A stretch of 64,000 bases of DNA from Cunninghamia lanceolata (Eukaryota; Streptophyta; Pinopsida; Cupressales; Cupressaceae), in assembly GCA_027924645.1 (NCBI GenBank), contig BSBN01000493.1, forward strand, positions 45,001 through 109,000, written 5' to 3'. The notes beneath the pieces are model-generated. The model did not search any database. It was not told the DNA's origin and saw nothing but the letters and a program-made list of their open reading frames with translations. The translations under genes were made by a program, and so were the position numbers. This document shows, in pieces, positions 24,651-35,286 of this stretch (the stretch's first letter is position 1; each line of letters opens with the position of its first letter).

Positions 24651-25143
24651 GATTGGGTCATTGATAGTGGATGCTCTCACCATATGATAGGTGACAAAAA
24701 TAAGATCATAGATTTGGAGAGGTATGAAGGAGGAGTGGTAAAGTTTGGTGATAATTTTGCTGGTAGAATCAAGGGTAGAGGAACTATTTCTTTTGATGGA
24801 AGGAACAAAACTGGTAATGTACTGTATGTTGAAGGTTTGAAGCACAATCTTCTCAGTGTTGGATAGTTGGTGGACAAAGGCTATGATCTCCGATTCAATA
24901 ATGGAAAATGCAAGATCTTTGAAAGTTTTAGAACAGAGATTGCATCCGGTACTCAAACAAAAGGTAATATCTTTCATTTGGTTGGTACTGGTAAAAGTTG
25001 GCTATTTGTTCAAGTTGATCAGAGTTGGTTATGGCATAGGAGGATGTGTCACGTGAATTTTGATAATATCATCAAGATAAGCAACACTCAGGCTGTAAGA
25101 GATCTTCCAAAATTGGTGAAACCTACTAATAGCTTGTGCAAGG
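24650..25143 (+). pseudogene. Protease and start of integrase of element A, up to the nested insertion
   Basis: The protease active site WVIDSGCSHHM is intact near 24,655. A TAG at 24,864 replaces the Gln codon seen in element B (CAG) in SVGQLVDKG. The integrase zinc region begins with LWHRRMCHVNFDNI (25,030) and stops at SLCK, where the nested element is inserted. The reading frame resumes at 27,221 with ECQLGK. Confidence 0.88.
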
Positions 25144-25146
25144 TAT

Positions 25147-25405
25147 TGTTAGTGTAACTATAACTGAATTATGCTCAGTTGTGTCAATAAAACTGCAGTG
25201 CTGTCAAACCGTTGTAGAGGTGTCTTTAGAATCTTCAGTTTGTTGTCAATTATTTGGGTGAGTTGCCAAATTAGTTGGCATAATTATAAGAGGTAGTCAA
25301 GTTAATTTAAAACTATAAATCTGTACTCATCTATTCGGTGAAAGTGAGATAATGAGAATTCCTCTACTATTCTTTGTTTCTATTTTGCTGTTCCTTTCTT
25401 TATTT
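25147..25405 (+). repeat. 5' LTR of the nested element (259 bp)
   Basis: Starts tgttagtgtaactataac and ends cctttctttattt. It pairs with 26,962-27,220 at equal length; about ten differences, all transitions as far as I can see. It ends in TTT rather than CA, an atypical terminus, but the PBS and the host frame resuming at 27,221 fix the boundary. Confidence 0.9.
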
Positions 25406-25669
25406 TGGTATCAGAGCTCTCTCAAAATCTTGGGTGAGCCAGCAAGGATTGAAGGCAGTATCAAATGATCTATGCATAGACTGTTGTGTGTGATGAGGCC
25501 TATAGAAGAGTCATCTATGCTTACTGCTGCTAGAGGAAGAATCTAACAGAGTGGTGAAGAAGGTTGCTAAGGCCATGCTGCAAATCCCTCTGCTGTGAAA
25601 CATTCACAAAGGTATTTTTTGTCTCAAAGTACAGATTTGTTTTTTGTTTTTTACAGAAGTTTTTTGAAA

Positions 25670-26482
25670 ATGGAAACACCTCTAGATAAATTCAATGGTC
25701 ATAATTTTCACACATGGAAGGTAAAAATACAAATGTAATTGATGAACAAAAAATTATGGGGTATAGTGAATGACACTGAAGTGGTACCAACAGATGCTAA
25801 AAGGAAGATTGATTGGGAAAGCAGAGATGAAAAAGCCAAGTCCATTATTGGCCTTGCTCTGTCAGATTTAGAATTACATCATGTGGATCTGGAAAAATCA
25901 TCTAAAGAAATCTGGGATGAATTAAATAAGTTGTTTGAAGCAAAAGCAATAAATGCAAAGTTCTCTCTGAAACTGCAATTATTTAGCTTCAAGATGTCTA
26001 ATGAAATTAACATGTCTAACCACATAAACAATCTAAGATCTCTCATTAAACAACTACCTGAAGTTAATGTTGTGGTAGATAAAGAGGATGCTAAAGCTGT
26101 CTTGTTAAATAGTTTGCCTTCAAAATATAGCAATGTTATTTTTACTCTCAATCAGATGCCTTCACAAACTTTAGAAGACATGATTTCAGTGCTCTTAGTT
26201 GAAGAAAAGAGAGCAGCTACAAGAGTTCAAAGAGAAGATACTCAACAAGAGCTTGCATTATACTCAAATAAAAGGATGGGAAAGAGAATGTCAGGTAAGA
26301 GTGAGATCGAGTGTTACTATTGTAGAAAAAATGGTCATAGAACAATTAATTGTAAAATTCATGCAAGTGACCTTCTCAAAGGGGAAGTTAAAGAATCAGT
26401 AAATATAATCATTGCTGAAGAACCACCAGATATTGATAGTGATGGTGATTTCATTGAAGATGAGGCACTTGTTTTATTTTGA
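25670..26482 (+). pseudogene. gag of the nested element
   Basis: The frame starts at the ATG at 25,670 (METPLDKFNGHNFHTWKVKI), has one TAA at 25,736-25,738, and continues open to 26,482. It shows the UBN2-type copia capsid (WDELNKLFEAK, LLNSLPSKYSNVIF) and one zinc knuckle (CYYCRKNGHRTINC) near 26,310-26,355, then an acidic tail ending EALVLF. A single nonsense codon in 271 codons suggests younger age than element A. It would supply particle protein but no enzyme. Confidence 0.88.
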
Positions 26483-26961
26483 AGAAGCTGACACTTTGAA
26501 GACAGGGAAGGATGCAGTAGAGGATAGATAGATGTTCAATAGTCTGAGATGCTTGTGGATCAGAGAAACTATACCTCATTGGGGTTATGAGACATGCATG
26601 TGAGGATTGATGTCCAATAGTTCAGGGGAGATCCAGAAATCTAGAAGTTCAGTATCATACCTTTACAAGGGTAATGAGGCACATCATGTGCAAATGGTGT
26701 CCAATGATGTTGGGAACTTGGATTACAGCTAGGAGGCTACTGGAGCAGCTTGCAGAAGTTTTACTGGTCCCAGAACTATTTTTTTTCAAAGAACAGCTTC
26801 TGAATAATGTAATTTTGAATTTTATGTTGTTAGTTAGTTTAGCGGTGTAGGGTGTTGGAATATTTTCTCCAACATAAATAAATGTAACAGCTCAGTTCTG
26901 TTGTAGGTAGGTCACTGTTATGTTAGGAGTCATGAAAATTTAGTTATCCGTTAAGGGAGAG

Positions 26962-27220
26962 TGTTAGCGTAACTATAACTGAATTATGCTCAGTTGTGTC
27001 AATAAAACTGCAGTGCTGTCAAACCGTTGTAGAGGTGTCTTTAGAATCTTCAGTTTGTTGTCAATTATTTGAGTGAGTTGCCAAATTAGTTGGCATAACT
27101 ATAGGAGGTAGTCGAGTTAATTTAAAACTATAAATCTGTACTCATTTATTCGGTGAAAGTGAGATAATGAGAATTCCTCTGCTATTCTTTGTTTTTGTTC
27201 TGCTGTTCCTTTCTTTATTT
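26962..27220 (+). repeat. 3' LTR of the nested element (259 bp)
   Basis: Partner of 25,147-25,405, preceded by a purine-rich tract at 26,950-26,960. The host integrase frame resumes at its right edge. Confidence 0.9.
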
Positions 27221-28280
27221 GGAATGTCAATTGGGTAAGTTGAGTAGAGTCACATTCAAAAATAAGGAACTGTCTTCTACCGGATTATTGGACTTAGTTC
27301 ATATTGATCTTTGTGGTCCGGCAAGCATTAGGAGTGTACAAGGTGATAGATACTTTATGTTGCTAATTGATAACTATTCTCGGATGATGTAGGTAACCTT
27401 TCTAAAAGAGAAATCAGAAGCTCTTCAAAAATTCAAAATATTCAAAGCTATGGTAGAGAATGAAACCGGATTAAAATTGAAATGTCTGAGGTCTGATAGA
27501 GGTGGAGAATTCACATCTGGTGAGTTCATAGAGTTTTGTGAGAAACATGGAATAAAGAGATAGTTGTCTGCTCCCAGAACTCCACAGTAGAATGGAGTAG
27601 TGGAAAGAAAGAACTGGACCATCTAGGAAGCCTCTAGGACCATGATGATGGAAGCAAATGTTCCTCAGATCTATTGGAGAGAAGCTGTCAGCACTGCAGT
27701 CTACACTCTTAATCAAGTTCAAATCAGAAGCAATACTGGTAAGACTCCTTATGAACTATGGTTTGGCATCACTCCTACTGTGAGGTATTTCAGAGTTTTT
27801 GGTAGCAAATGTTACATTAAAAGAGATGAAGATCTAGGAAAGTTTGATGCTAGAAGTGATGAAGGAATATTCTTGGGTTACTCTACTCAAAGCAAAGCAT
27901 ACCAGTGTTATAACAAGAGACTAAGAAAGATAATAGAAAGTACAAATGTGAAGGTTGATGAGGGAATTGAGAAACCCTCAAGGTTTTATGAATATGATGA
28001 AGATGATCAGAATGGTGTTCTAATTCAAGGAGCCCAAACCTCTTCTGAAAATAAGATCCAAACTGATCTGGTAAATCAGGAAGAAGAGATAAGTCTGAAT
28101 GACCCTGATCAAGAAGTAGAAGTGCAAGAAACTCCCAAAGTTCCAAGGTATGTAAGACTGAACCACTCTGAAGATCAGATCATAGGTGACAAAAGGAAAG
28201 GTGTGCAAACTAGAAGGAGAATTGCTCAACACTCAGATGAGTATTGTCTGATTTCAAAGATTGAACCTAAGACAAAATGA
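27221..28280 (+). pseudogene. Integrase of element A, after the insertion
   Basis: Restarts with ECQLGKLSRV. The catalytic triad region is visible: VHIDLCGP, LRSDRGGEF and the PRTPQ region with the third acidic residue after it. TAG codons interrupt at about 27,391, 27,561, 27,588 and 27,625; element B has Trp or Gln codons at two of these. The core is followed by an acidic linker typical of copia integrases (YYEYDEDDQ-like). A frameshift near 28,275 separates it from RT. Confidence 0.85.
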
Positions 28281-29793
28281 AGCCTGCAATGATGAAAACT
28301 GGACCAAAGCAATGGAGGAAGAGTTGATGCAAATTGAGAAAAATCACACTTGGGATCTTGTTCCCAGACCTAGAAACAAGAATGTGATTGGAACCAAATG
28401 GGTCTTCCGGAACAAACTAAATAAAGTTGGTGAAGTAATCAGAAATAAAGCTAGATTGGTCTACAAGGGCTATTCTCAAATAGAAGGAGTTAATTTTGAA
28501 GAAACTTTTACTCCGGTGGCAAGAATTGAAGCAGTTAGATTATTTCTTGCATTTGCTACCTTCAAAGATTTCAAAGTATATTAGATGGATGTCAAGTTTG
28601 CCTTCCTAAATGGTGACTTGGAAGAAGTGTACATTGAGCAATCGGATGGATTTCAATTGTCTAATCATAGTAATATGGTCTGCAAGTTGAAGAAGGCACT
28701 GTATGGACTGAAGCAAGCCCCAAGAGTCTGGTATGAAAGATTGGATAAACATATTTTGAAGATTGGTTTCAATAAAGGTACTGCTGACAGTAATTTGTAT
28801 TTCAAAATTGACCATGAAAATATCTTGATTGTTGAAGTGTTTGTTGATGACATCATATTTGGAGGAAGATATAGTATGTGTAAAACCTTTGCAAATCAAA
28901 TGAAAAGTGAATTTGAGATGTCCATGCTTGGTGAAATAAATTTATTCTTGGGATTGCAAATCACTCAAACAAAGAAAGGAATCTTCATTTCTCAGACCAA
29001 ATATGTGAAAGAATTGTTGAAGAAATTTGGGATCGAAGACTCAAAACCAATGAATACTCCCATGGCAACCGGATGTAAATTGAGCAAAGATGATGACTCT
29101 CCTAAGGCTGATCAGACAAAGTATAGGTCAATAATTGGAGGACTGTTGTATCTTACTCAAACTAGACTAAACATTATGCAGGTTGTTGGTCTTGTTGCTA
29201 GATTTCAAGCTGATCCTAGAGAATCTCATGTCATGGCAATCAAGAGGATTTTTAGATATCTAAAAGGGACAGCTGAGTATGGTTTGTGGTATCCTAGAGA
29301 TCATGATTTCTCTCTTCATGCATATACAGATGAAGATTGGGCAGGAGATGTGGATGACCAGAAGAGTACCAGTGGTGGAGCATTCTTTTTGGGGAAGAGA
29401 TTGGTTTCTTGGCTAAGCAAGAAACAAGAGGCAATATCTCTATCTACAACTGAAGCAGAATATATTGCAGCAGTAGGTAGTTGCACTCAAGTCTTGTGGA
29501 TGAAGCAGATGCTAAGAGATATCAAAGTGGAGTATGAGGAACCTATCACAATCTTCTGTGACAACTCAAGTGCAATAAATATATCTAAGAATCCGGTGTT
29601 ACATTCAAAGACTAAACACATATCCATCAAGTTTCACTTTTTGAGAGAGCAAGTGAACAAGAATGAAGTTAGATTGGAGTTTGTACCTTCCAAGGGTCAG
29701 ATTGCAGACATCTTTACTAAACCTCTACCTAAGGATTCTTTTGAGTATCTCAGGGAGAAGTTAGGGGTTATTGCCCCTCCGATGATGAACTAA
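28281..29793 (+). pseudogene. Reverse transcriptase and RNase H of element A
   Basis: The frame 28,281-29,793 has a single stop (TAG at 28,582, where VYQMDVK is expected). RT boxes: GTKWVFRNKLNKVGEV, ARLVYKGYSQ, MDVKFAFLNGDL, YGLKQAPRVWY, and the catalytic VFVDDIIFG. RNase H: AYTDEDWAGD, STTEAEYIAA, FCDNSSAI and HIDIRHH-type replaced by HISIKFHFLRE, ending at the TAA at 29,791. Sirevirus-type wording (KYVKELLKKFGIEDSKPMN) is clear. It is the best-preserved enzyme region in element A. Confidence 0.92.
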
Positions 29794-30130
29794 GGTTCAC
29801 TAAGGTGCATTAGTTTGGTGGATATCACAGTCATATCTTGTAATCCAGATTGATGATGGGGAGTTGCTACTCAGGGGGAGCAGCAGGTATGATTCTGAAA
29901 TGTTGGAATTGCAAGTATGTGCCCTTTGCCATTGATGTCAAAGGGGGAGAGAAGACATGTGAAAAACAAGTGAAGTGGTTGCTGATCAAAGGGGGAGTAG
30001 TAAAGGGAGAAAAGACATGTGAATGGTTGTTGCTGATAGGGGGAGTTGTGACAGTGAGGAGAAGTTCTTGTCTTGATGGTCAAAATAGTTTTTCACATAA
30101 TATGTTGCCATCAATGACAAAGGGGGAAAT
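29794..30130 (+). other. Multiple polypurine tracts of element A
   Basis: Six or so purine runs of the form (a/c)(a)gggggag occur in 337 bases (near 29,872, 29,942, 29,989, 30,040, 30,119), the last one (caatgacaaagggggaaat) touching the 3' LTR at 30,131. Repeated polypurine tracts before the 3' LTR are a known Sirevirus trait. Extra tracts would give extra plus-strand priming sites. Confidence 0.75.
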
Positions 30131-31377
30131 TGTTGCAAGTATGGGCCTAATCAGTGTTGTCATTGATGTCAACATACTCTAGTTGCATTAATGATAAGGA
30201 TTGGATGAGCTGTGTGCTAAGGATATTGAGAAAATTAGTCTCAATCAGGAACAGTGAAGATTAGTGATGACAGTAAGGTAAACGTCCAAGATAGGATGAG
30301 TATCAGAGGATACAGTTTAAAGGGTTTGTAGATATATGTCTTAAGGTGGTCCAGTAGAAATTTCAGAGGTCTGCATGAAGATCTGAAGAAGTTGTGCCCA
30401 CTCAAGTAAAACTGGTTCTGGCAGATGTTCAGTGGTGACAGAATGTTACAGATAGGTCCGGTAAGACCTGGAAATGCATTATCCTGTTCTGCAAATTTAA
30501 GGGAGTGTTGAGGAAGTCCTTGTGAAGTATCAGCTTGATTTGTTCGTGGTTTGAAGGTCTGCAAGCCCATTCCTTTGTGATAGTAATGATAGACTATGTT
30601 CTTGAGGTTCCAGATGAAGGGGAGAAGGATTTCAATAAGTAGATGAAGTGTGGATGTTCTTGGTGATTCAGGTAAGCTTGTGGAGATCTTTGGGTCATGC
30701 TCAGTTTGTGTTGGTGATCCGCATTGAAGTTGGAGCTCGCAATTAAGAAATCTTCTGGATGATGGTGTTCTTTCTGAGATTGGCTGACCGGATGAGTTAC
30801 ACATTCTATGGATGTTCTTGTTGATGTTTGCCAACTTAGATGATCATTCCTAAGTTGATGTCTTGTATAAATAAGGGATTACGAAGTCATTTCAAAGTTG
30901 TCCTTGTCAAGATGAGTGTGTGGTAGCAAGGAGAAGAGTGAAAGGCAGAGCAGAAGTATTGGGCTTAAATGGAACTGATTCAAGCATGGTGATGATGCTA
31001 TTCTCTAGTTCATGTATGTGATACTTATTTCTTTGTAGACAATGATCCTCTTGTAGGCAGTGTGCCTCTTGTGAGCAGTGTGCTCGGGCAGTGAGCCCTA
31101 ATTGGCATGTGCCATTTGGTCCTTCTATTCTTCTAATAGAGAATACAATCTTGGGTTAATCACCCCGTGGTTTTTCCCTTAACTGGGTTTTCTATGTCAA
31201 AATCTTGGTGTCTCATGTGTTGATGTGTTTCTGCTCTTAATTTGTTGCATTATGTTTCCTTGATTGATTTATTATTATATTGCTGAATTGCAAAGTGGAG
31301 TTAAGTGTTTAATTGGAAGAAAGTTTTGTACAACTGATTCACCCCCCCCCTCTCAGTTGTGTGCCCTAAGTCTAACA
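30131..31377 (+). repeat. 3' LTR of copia element A (1,247 bp)
   Basis: Matches 22,257-23,501 at about 94% by eye. Preceded by the last polypurine tract. Confidence 0.92.
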
Positions 31378-31904
31378 TGCACTTGTTTAAATGAACACAA
31401 TATGATCAACAACTTGAACTTTAACATACACACCCCAAAATTTCATGACTCTTGAATAAGTATTTCATGGCCAGGTTTGATATTTAGGACAACATTTAGA
31501 AGGAAGTAGAAATGTTTTCACAACTTAAACTTTGCCCTTAGCTGGTTAAACACAAGAAATGACATGCAAAAGTACATATTTCTACATAAAGGCAATGAAA
31601 ATAGGACATAAATCAAGTGGAAGAAGCATCACCACAAGATTACATCAACCATTTTGAAGCTTGCATAATGAAACAACTTTGAGAAAGTAAAAAACAACTT
31701 GTCTTTATTGATCACAATGTTCATAAGCAACATACAGATCTGAAAATAAGTTGCCATGCCTATTCTTTGCTTAAAAGAACCTTCATAGGTTACAATATAC
31801 AACTCCAAAATAAGAAAGAAAACTAACTTTCCGAGTTACAATGCACCAAAAAATGGGTAGAAAGAAGTTTATTGCAACTTACAATGCTTTTCCAAAAGTG
31901 AAGG
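31378..31904. other. Spacer between copia elements A and B
   Basis: AT-rich, non-coding, no repeat partner in the window. It is likely part of an older host sequence into which both elements inserted. Confidence 0.5.
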
Positions 31905-33237
31905 TGTTGCAAATATATGCCTAAGTGGTGTTGTCATTGATGTCAACATATCCTTGTTGCCATTGGTGTCAACTGTATCCTATTTTGCTGTCTGTATAGA
32001 AGACCAGATTGTTGAGAATATTGAAAAAATTAATGACAATCAATGCATGCAGACCATATGGCTGTGTAGAGGATTGTCAGAGGTTGTGCCGGTTAAGAAT
32101 TGAGAAGTCTGCATGAAGATTTGAAGAAGTTATGACCATCTAAGTAGAACTAGATTTTGCAGTATTCCGAAGAGACAGTGTGACAGTAAGTTGGTCCGGA
32201 TTGCTCCGCAGTGAAATATTATGATTTGTAGATCTGAAGGCATGTTTGGGAAGTTAGTATGTATCATCAATTCTAGTGGTTCATGGTTTGGAGGTCCCCA
32301 AGCTATCTTTCTAGTTTGATAGTCATGGCAGATAGTGTTCTTCAGGTTTTGGAGGAAGATACAAATGATTCTGGTAATTTGGTTTAGAGTGAACGTTATT
32401 TGTGATTTCAATGTGCTTGTGGAGGTCTCTGGATCGTTTGGCTACTATGTTGAAGGTCCGCATTGAAGTTTGATCTTGTTGATTGAAGATTTCTTCTTTG
32501 AGGTTGATGTTCTTCCCAGTCTTGGCCGACTAGATGATCCTAGCATGTTGCAGATGATCTAAGAGCATTTTTATGAAGTGTGGCATGGTTGTAGAAGAAG
32601 ATTCAAGTCTCTGTTGTGTTTGGTTGACAGTGTGATCATCCGCGTCTAGTTTAGCCGACCTTGTTGATCATTCTAAGGTTGATGAAGCATATAAATACTT
32701 GTTGAAGAGTTGTTGAAAAGCATCCTTGCATACAATGAATTAAATCCGAAGAAAGGATCAAAAGAAGAGCAGAGAGGAAGATAAGCGAAGGGAGTATAGA
32801 GTGAAGAGTCAGTGGAGAAGAATTTCAAGATAAGAGCAGAAGTTTTTGAGCCTTCAAAGGGACTGATTCAGGCATGAATGTAGATGCTATTTCTCAGTTC
32901 ATTATCTCTGTGTAAATCATAATTTCTTATAGGCAATGAGCCTCTTCTTGAGTAGTGAGCTCTGGGCAGTGTGCCTGAAGGCATGTGCCTTCTATTTTTT
33001 TAAGTACTTTTAATAGGGTATGCATTTTTTGTGGGTTAACCCCCACCGTGGTTTTTCCCTTAATTGGGTTTTCCACGTCAAAATTCTAGTGTTATGTGTT
33101 CATGTTGTTTCTGCTCATGTGTTGATTTATGCCTAAATGTTTTCATCATTAATCTGATTATAAAGAAGATTTAAAAGGTTAAAATTTAGGGACAACTAAT
33201 TCACCCCCCCTCTCAGTTGTCCAGACTATTACCAACA
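31905..33237 (+). repeat. 5' LTR of copia element B (1,333 bp)
   Basis: Begins tgttgcaaatatatgcctaa and ends ttgtccagactattaccaac then a. Contains a TATA-like gcatataaatacttg near 32,686 and an 11-bp local duplication (gttgaagagtt then gttgaaaag) near 32,701. Confidence 0.92.
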
Positions 33238-33239
33238 AT

Positions 33240-33252
33240 TGGTATCAGAGCC
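33240..33252 (+). other. PBS of element B
   Basis: tggtatcagagcc, identical to that of element A. Confidence 0.9.
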
Positions 33253-33294
33253 AAGTTCCTCTAAAAGAAGCCTGACCGCTTGAGGAGATCCAAG

Positions 33295-34191
33295 ATGTTG
33301 ATCTACAAGAAAGAAAGTCTGAGATTTGATAGAACAAATTACTCCCTCTGGAAGGTACGCATGCAGTGTCATCTAGAATGTATGGGTGATGGCTTTTGGA
33401 CAATAACTAAGAATGTGTATAAGATTTTGAAGAATGGACCTTCAAATATAGATGAACTCAGAGATGTTGAATGCAACACTTGAGCCAAAGAAGCATTGTT
33501 GAGTGCCCTGTCTAATACCAAATTGGCAAATGTCCCAGATTTGTAGACTGCTCATGAAATTTGGAGTAAATTGGAAAATCTATATGAATGTGACAAATAT
33601 GTTAAACGTGCCAAGCTACAAATCCTGAAGGGTAAATATGAAAGATTGGTAATGAGTGAAGATGAAAACATTACTTCCTACATGCATAAAGTAAATGAAC
33701 TTGTGACTGGTATCAGAAATGTAGGTGGAGTATTGGATGAATCATAAATTGTTGCCAAGGTGCTCAGGTCCTTACCTGCAACTTACAAGCACAAGGCTGT
33801 AGTCATTGAAGAAATTAGAATAGTAACAACAGTCACAAGGGATCAGTTAGTTGGCAAGCTTTCAGCATTTGAAATGAGTGAGTTTGGTGATTCTCTTCCT
33901 AAGTCTGAATCTGCATTCAAGGCCAGTGTGTATGGAAAGCAAAGATATGATCTGGGTGAAAGCTCTTCTGCAAGATCAAATAGATTTGTGAAGACAAGGA
34001 AGGATCTTGAAGATATTGAAACAGAAACTGAAGATCTTGAAGCTCTCATTGCCAAATGGATGCCAAGAGGATCTGGTAAGTATGAAGGAAAGTTGCCACT
34101 CAAATGTTTTGCTTGTAATAAGATTGGTCATTTTACCTCAAGGTGTCTGGAGAGGTTTTCAAAACCAAACCCTAACAGGTACAAGGGTTAG
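33295..34191 (+). pseudogene. gag of copia element B
   Basis: Starts at the ATG at 33,295 (MLIYKKESLRFDRTN...). Capsid and zinc knuckle (CFACNKIGHFTSRC, about 34,109-34,150) match gag of A. Stops at about 33,481, 33,543 and 33,747 correspond to Trp, Pro and Glu codons in A. The frame stays the same throughout, so the decay is by point mutation. Confidence 0.88.
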
Positions 34192-35286
34192 AAGAATTGT
34201 TACTATGTCTAAGAAGTTGGAGAAGGAGTCACAGATGATGAATCTGATCATGGAGAAGGTGATTGCGTGTTCATTGCTATTAAAGAAGAAGATCCAATGT
34301 CTACCGAATCTGCTAGCTGTGCAAATGTGGAAAGTGCCTTGGCTGCTCAGGTTGTTGAAAAGGATAAATAGGTGATTAATAGTGGATGTTCTCATCATAT
34401 GACTAGTGACAAGAGTAAGTTTGTGAGTTTTGAAAATTATGAAGGAGGACTTGTGAAATTTGGAGACAACTCAGCTAGTAGAATCCATGGCAGAGGATCG
34501 ATCTCTTTTGATGGTAAGAACAGGACCAATAATGTTCTGTATGTGGAAGGACTGAAGCATAATCTTCTCAGTGTTGGACAGTTGGTTGACAAGGGTTATG
34601 ATCTTCTTTTCAAGGATGGAAAATGCAGAATCTTGGAAAGTTTCAGAATTGAAATTGCATCTGGTACTCAGACTAAAGGTAACATCTTTCACTTAAGTAG
34701 TTTTGGCAAAAGTTGTTTGATTGCTCAAACAGATCAAAGTTGGTTATGGCATAGGAGGATGTGTCATGTGAATTTTGATAACATTGTCAAAATAAGTTCC
34801 ACTCAAGCTGTAAGAGATCTTCCAAGACTTGTGAAACCTGATAGTATATGTAGAGAATGTCAATTGGGTAAACAGAACAAAATTTCATTCAAAAGTAAGG
34901 AACAAGGTTCAAGTGGGAGATTGGAACTGGTACATATTGATCTTTATGGTCCTGCTAGAATTAGGAGTGTGCAAGGAGACAGATATTTCATGTTGCTGAT
35001 TGATGATTACTCCCGGATGATGTGGGTAACTTTCCTAAAAGAAAAATCAGAATCTCTTGATAAGTTTAAGGTGTTCAAGATGCTGGTTGAAAATGAGATT
35101 GGTGGGAAATTGAAATGTCTAAGATCTGACAGAGGTGGGGAATTCACTTTCGGTGAGTTTGATGCTTTTTGTGAAAAGCATGGAATAAAAAGACAATTAT
35201 CTGCTCCTAGGACTCCTCAGCTAAATGGAGATTTGGAGGAGGAAGTCTACATTGAACAACCGGAAGGATTTCAGTTGTCTGATTAG
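34192..35286 (+). pseudogene. Protease and integrase of element B, joined in frame to RT
   Basis: The protease site reads VINSGCSHHM where A has VIDSGCSHHM: the catalytic Asp codon GAT is AAT, and the preceding Trp is a stop (34,369). The integrase zinc and core regions (WLWHRRMCHVNFDN, CRECQLGKQ, LRSDRGGEFTFGE) are open. At about 35,220 the integrase text (PRTPQLNG) runs straight into RT text (DLEEEVYIEQPEGF). The deletion therefore removes the last third of integrase and the first RT boxes and keeps the frame. Confidence 0.88.

Larger units (their letters stand above)
25147..27220 (+). mobile_element. Nested gag-only LTR element (TR-GAG type)
   Basis: A 2,074-bp element with two 259-bp LTRs, a PBS (tggtatcagagct, from 25,406 directly after the LTR), one gag frame, and a purine tract (ttaagggaga) before the 3' LTR. 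Flanking 5-mers ggtat (25,142-25,146) and ggaat (27,221-27,225) fit a target-site duplication with one change. There is no protease, integrase or RT, and too little room for them. It matches the non-autonomous class called TR-GAG: gag only, dependent on another copia for enzymes. The LTRs differ at about 10 sites, so it inserted after element A. Confidence 0.9.
22257..31377 (+). mobile_element. Copia element A, Sirevirus-like, with a nested insertion
   Basis: A complete LTR element: LTR, PBS, gag, protease, integrase, RT, RNase H, polypurine tracts, LTR. The flanking 5-mers are tgcaa (22,252-22,256) and tgcac (31,378-31,382), a target-site duplication with one mismatch. The internal region is 6,629 bp, of which about 2.08 kb is the nested element at 25,147-27,220; without it, about 4.55 kb. 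The RT-RNase H sequence, the repeated aaagggggag tracts and the phrase catcaatgacaaagggggaa before the 3' LTR are typical of Sireviruses. LTRs differ at about 6% of sites by eye, so it is old. Confidence 0.92.

Noticed and set aside
29871..30834. Minus-strand frames at the 3' end of element A
   Set aside because: They cover polypurine tracts and the LTR; the plus-strand element accounts for them.
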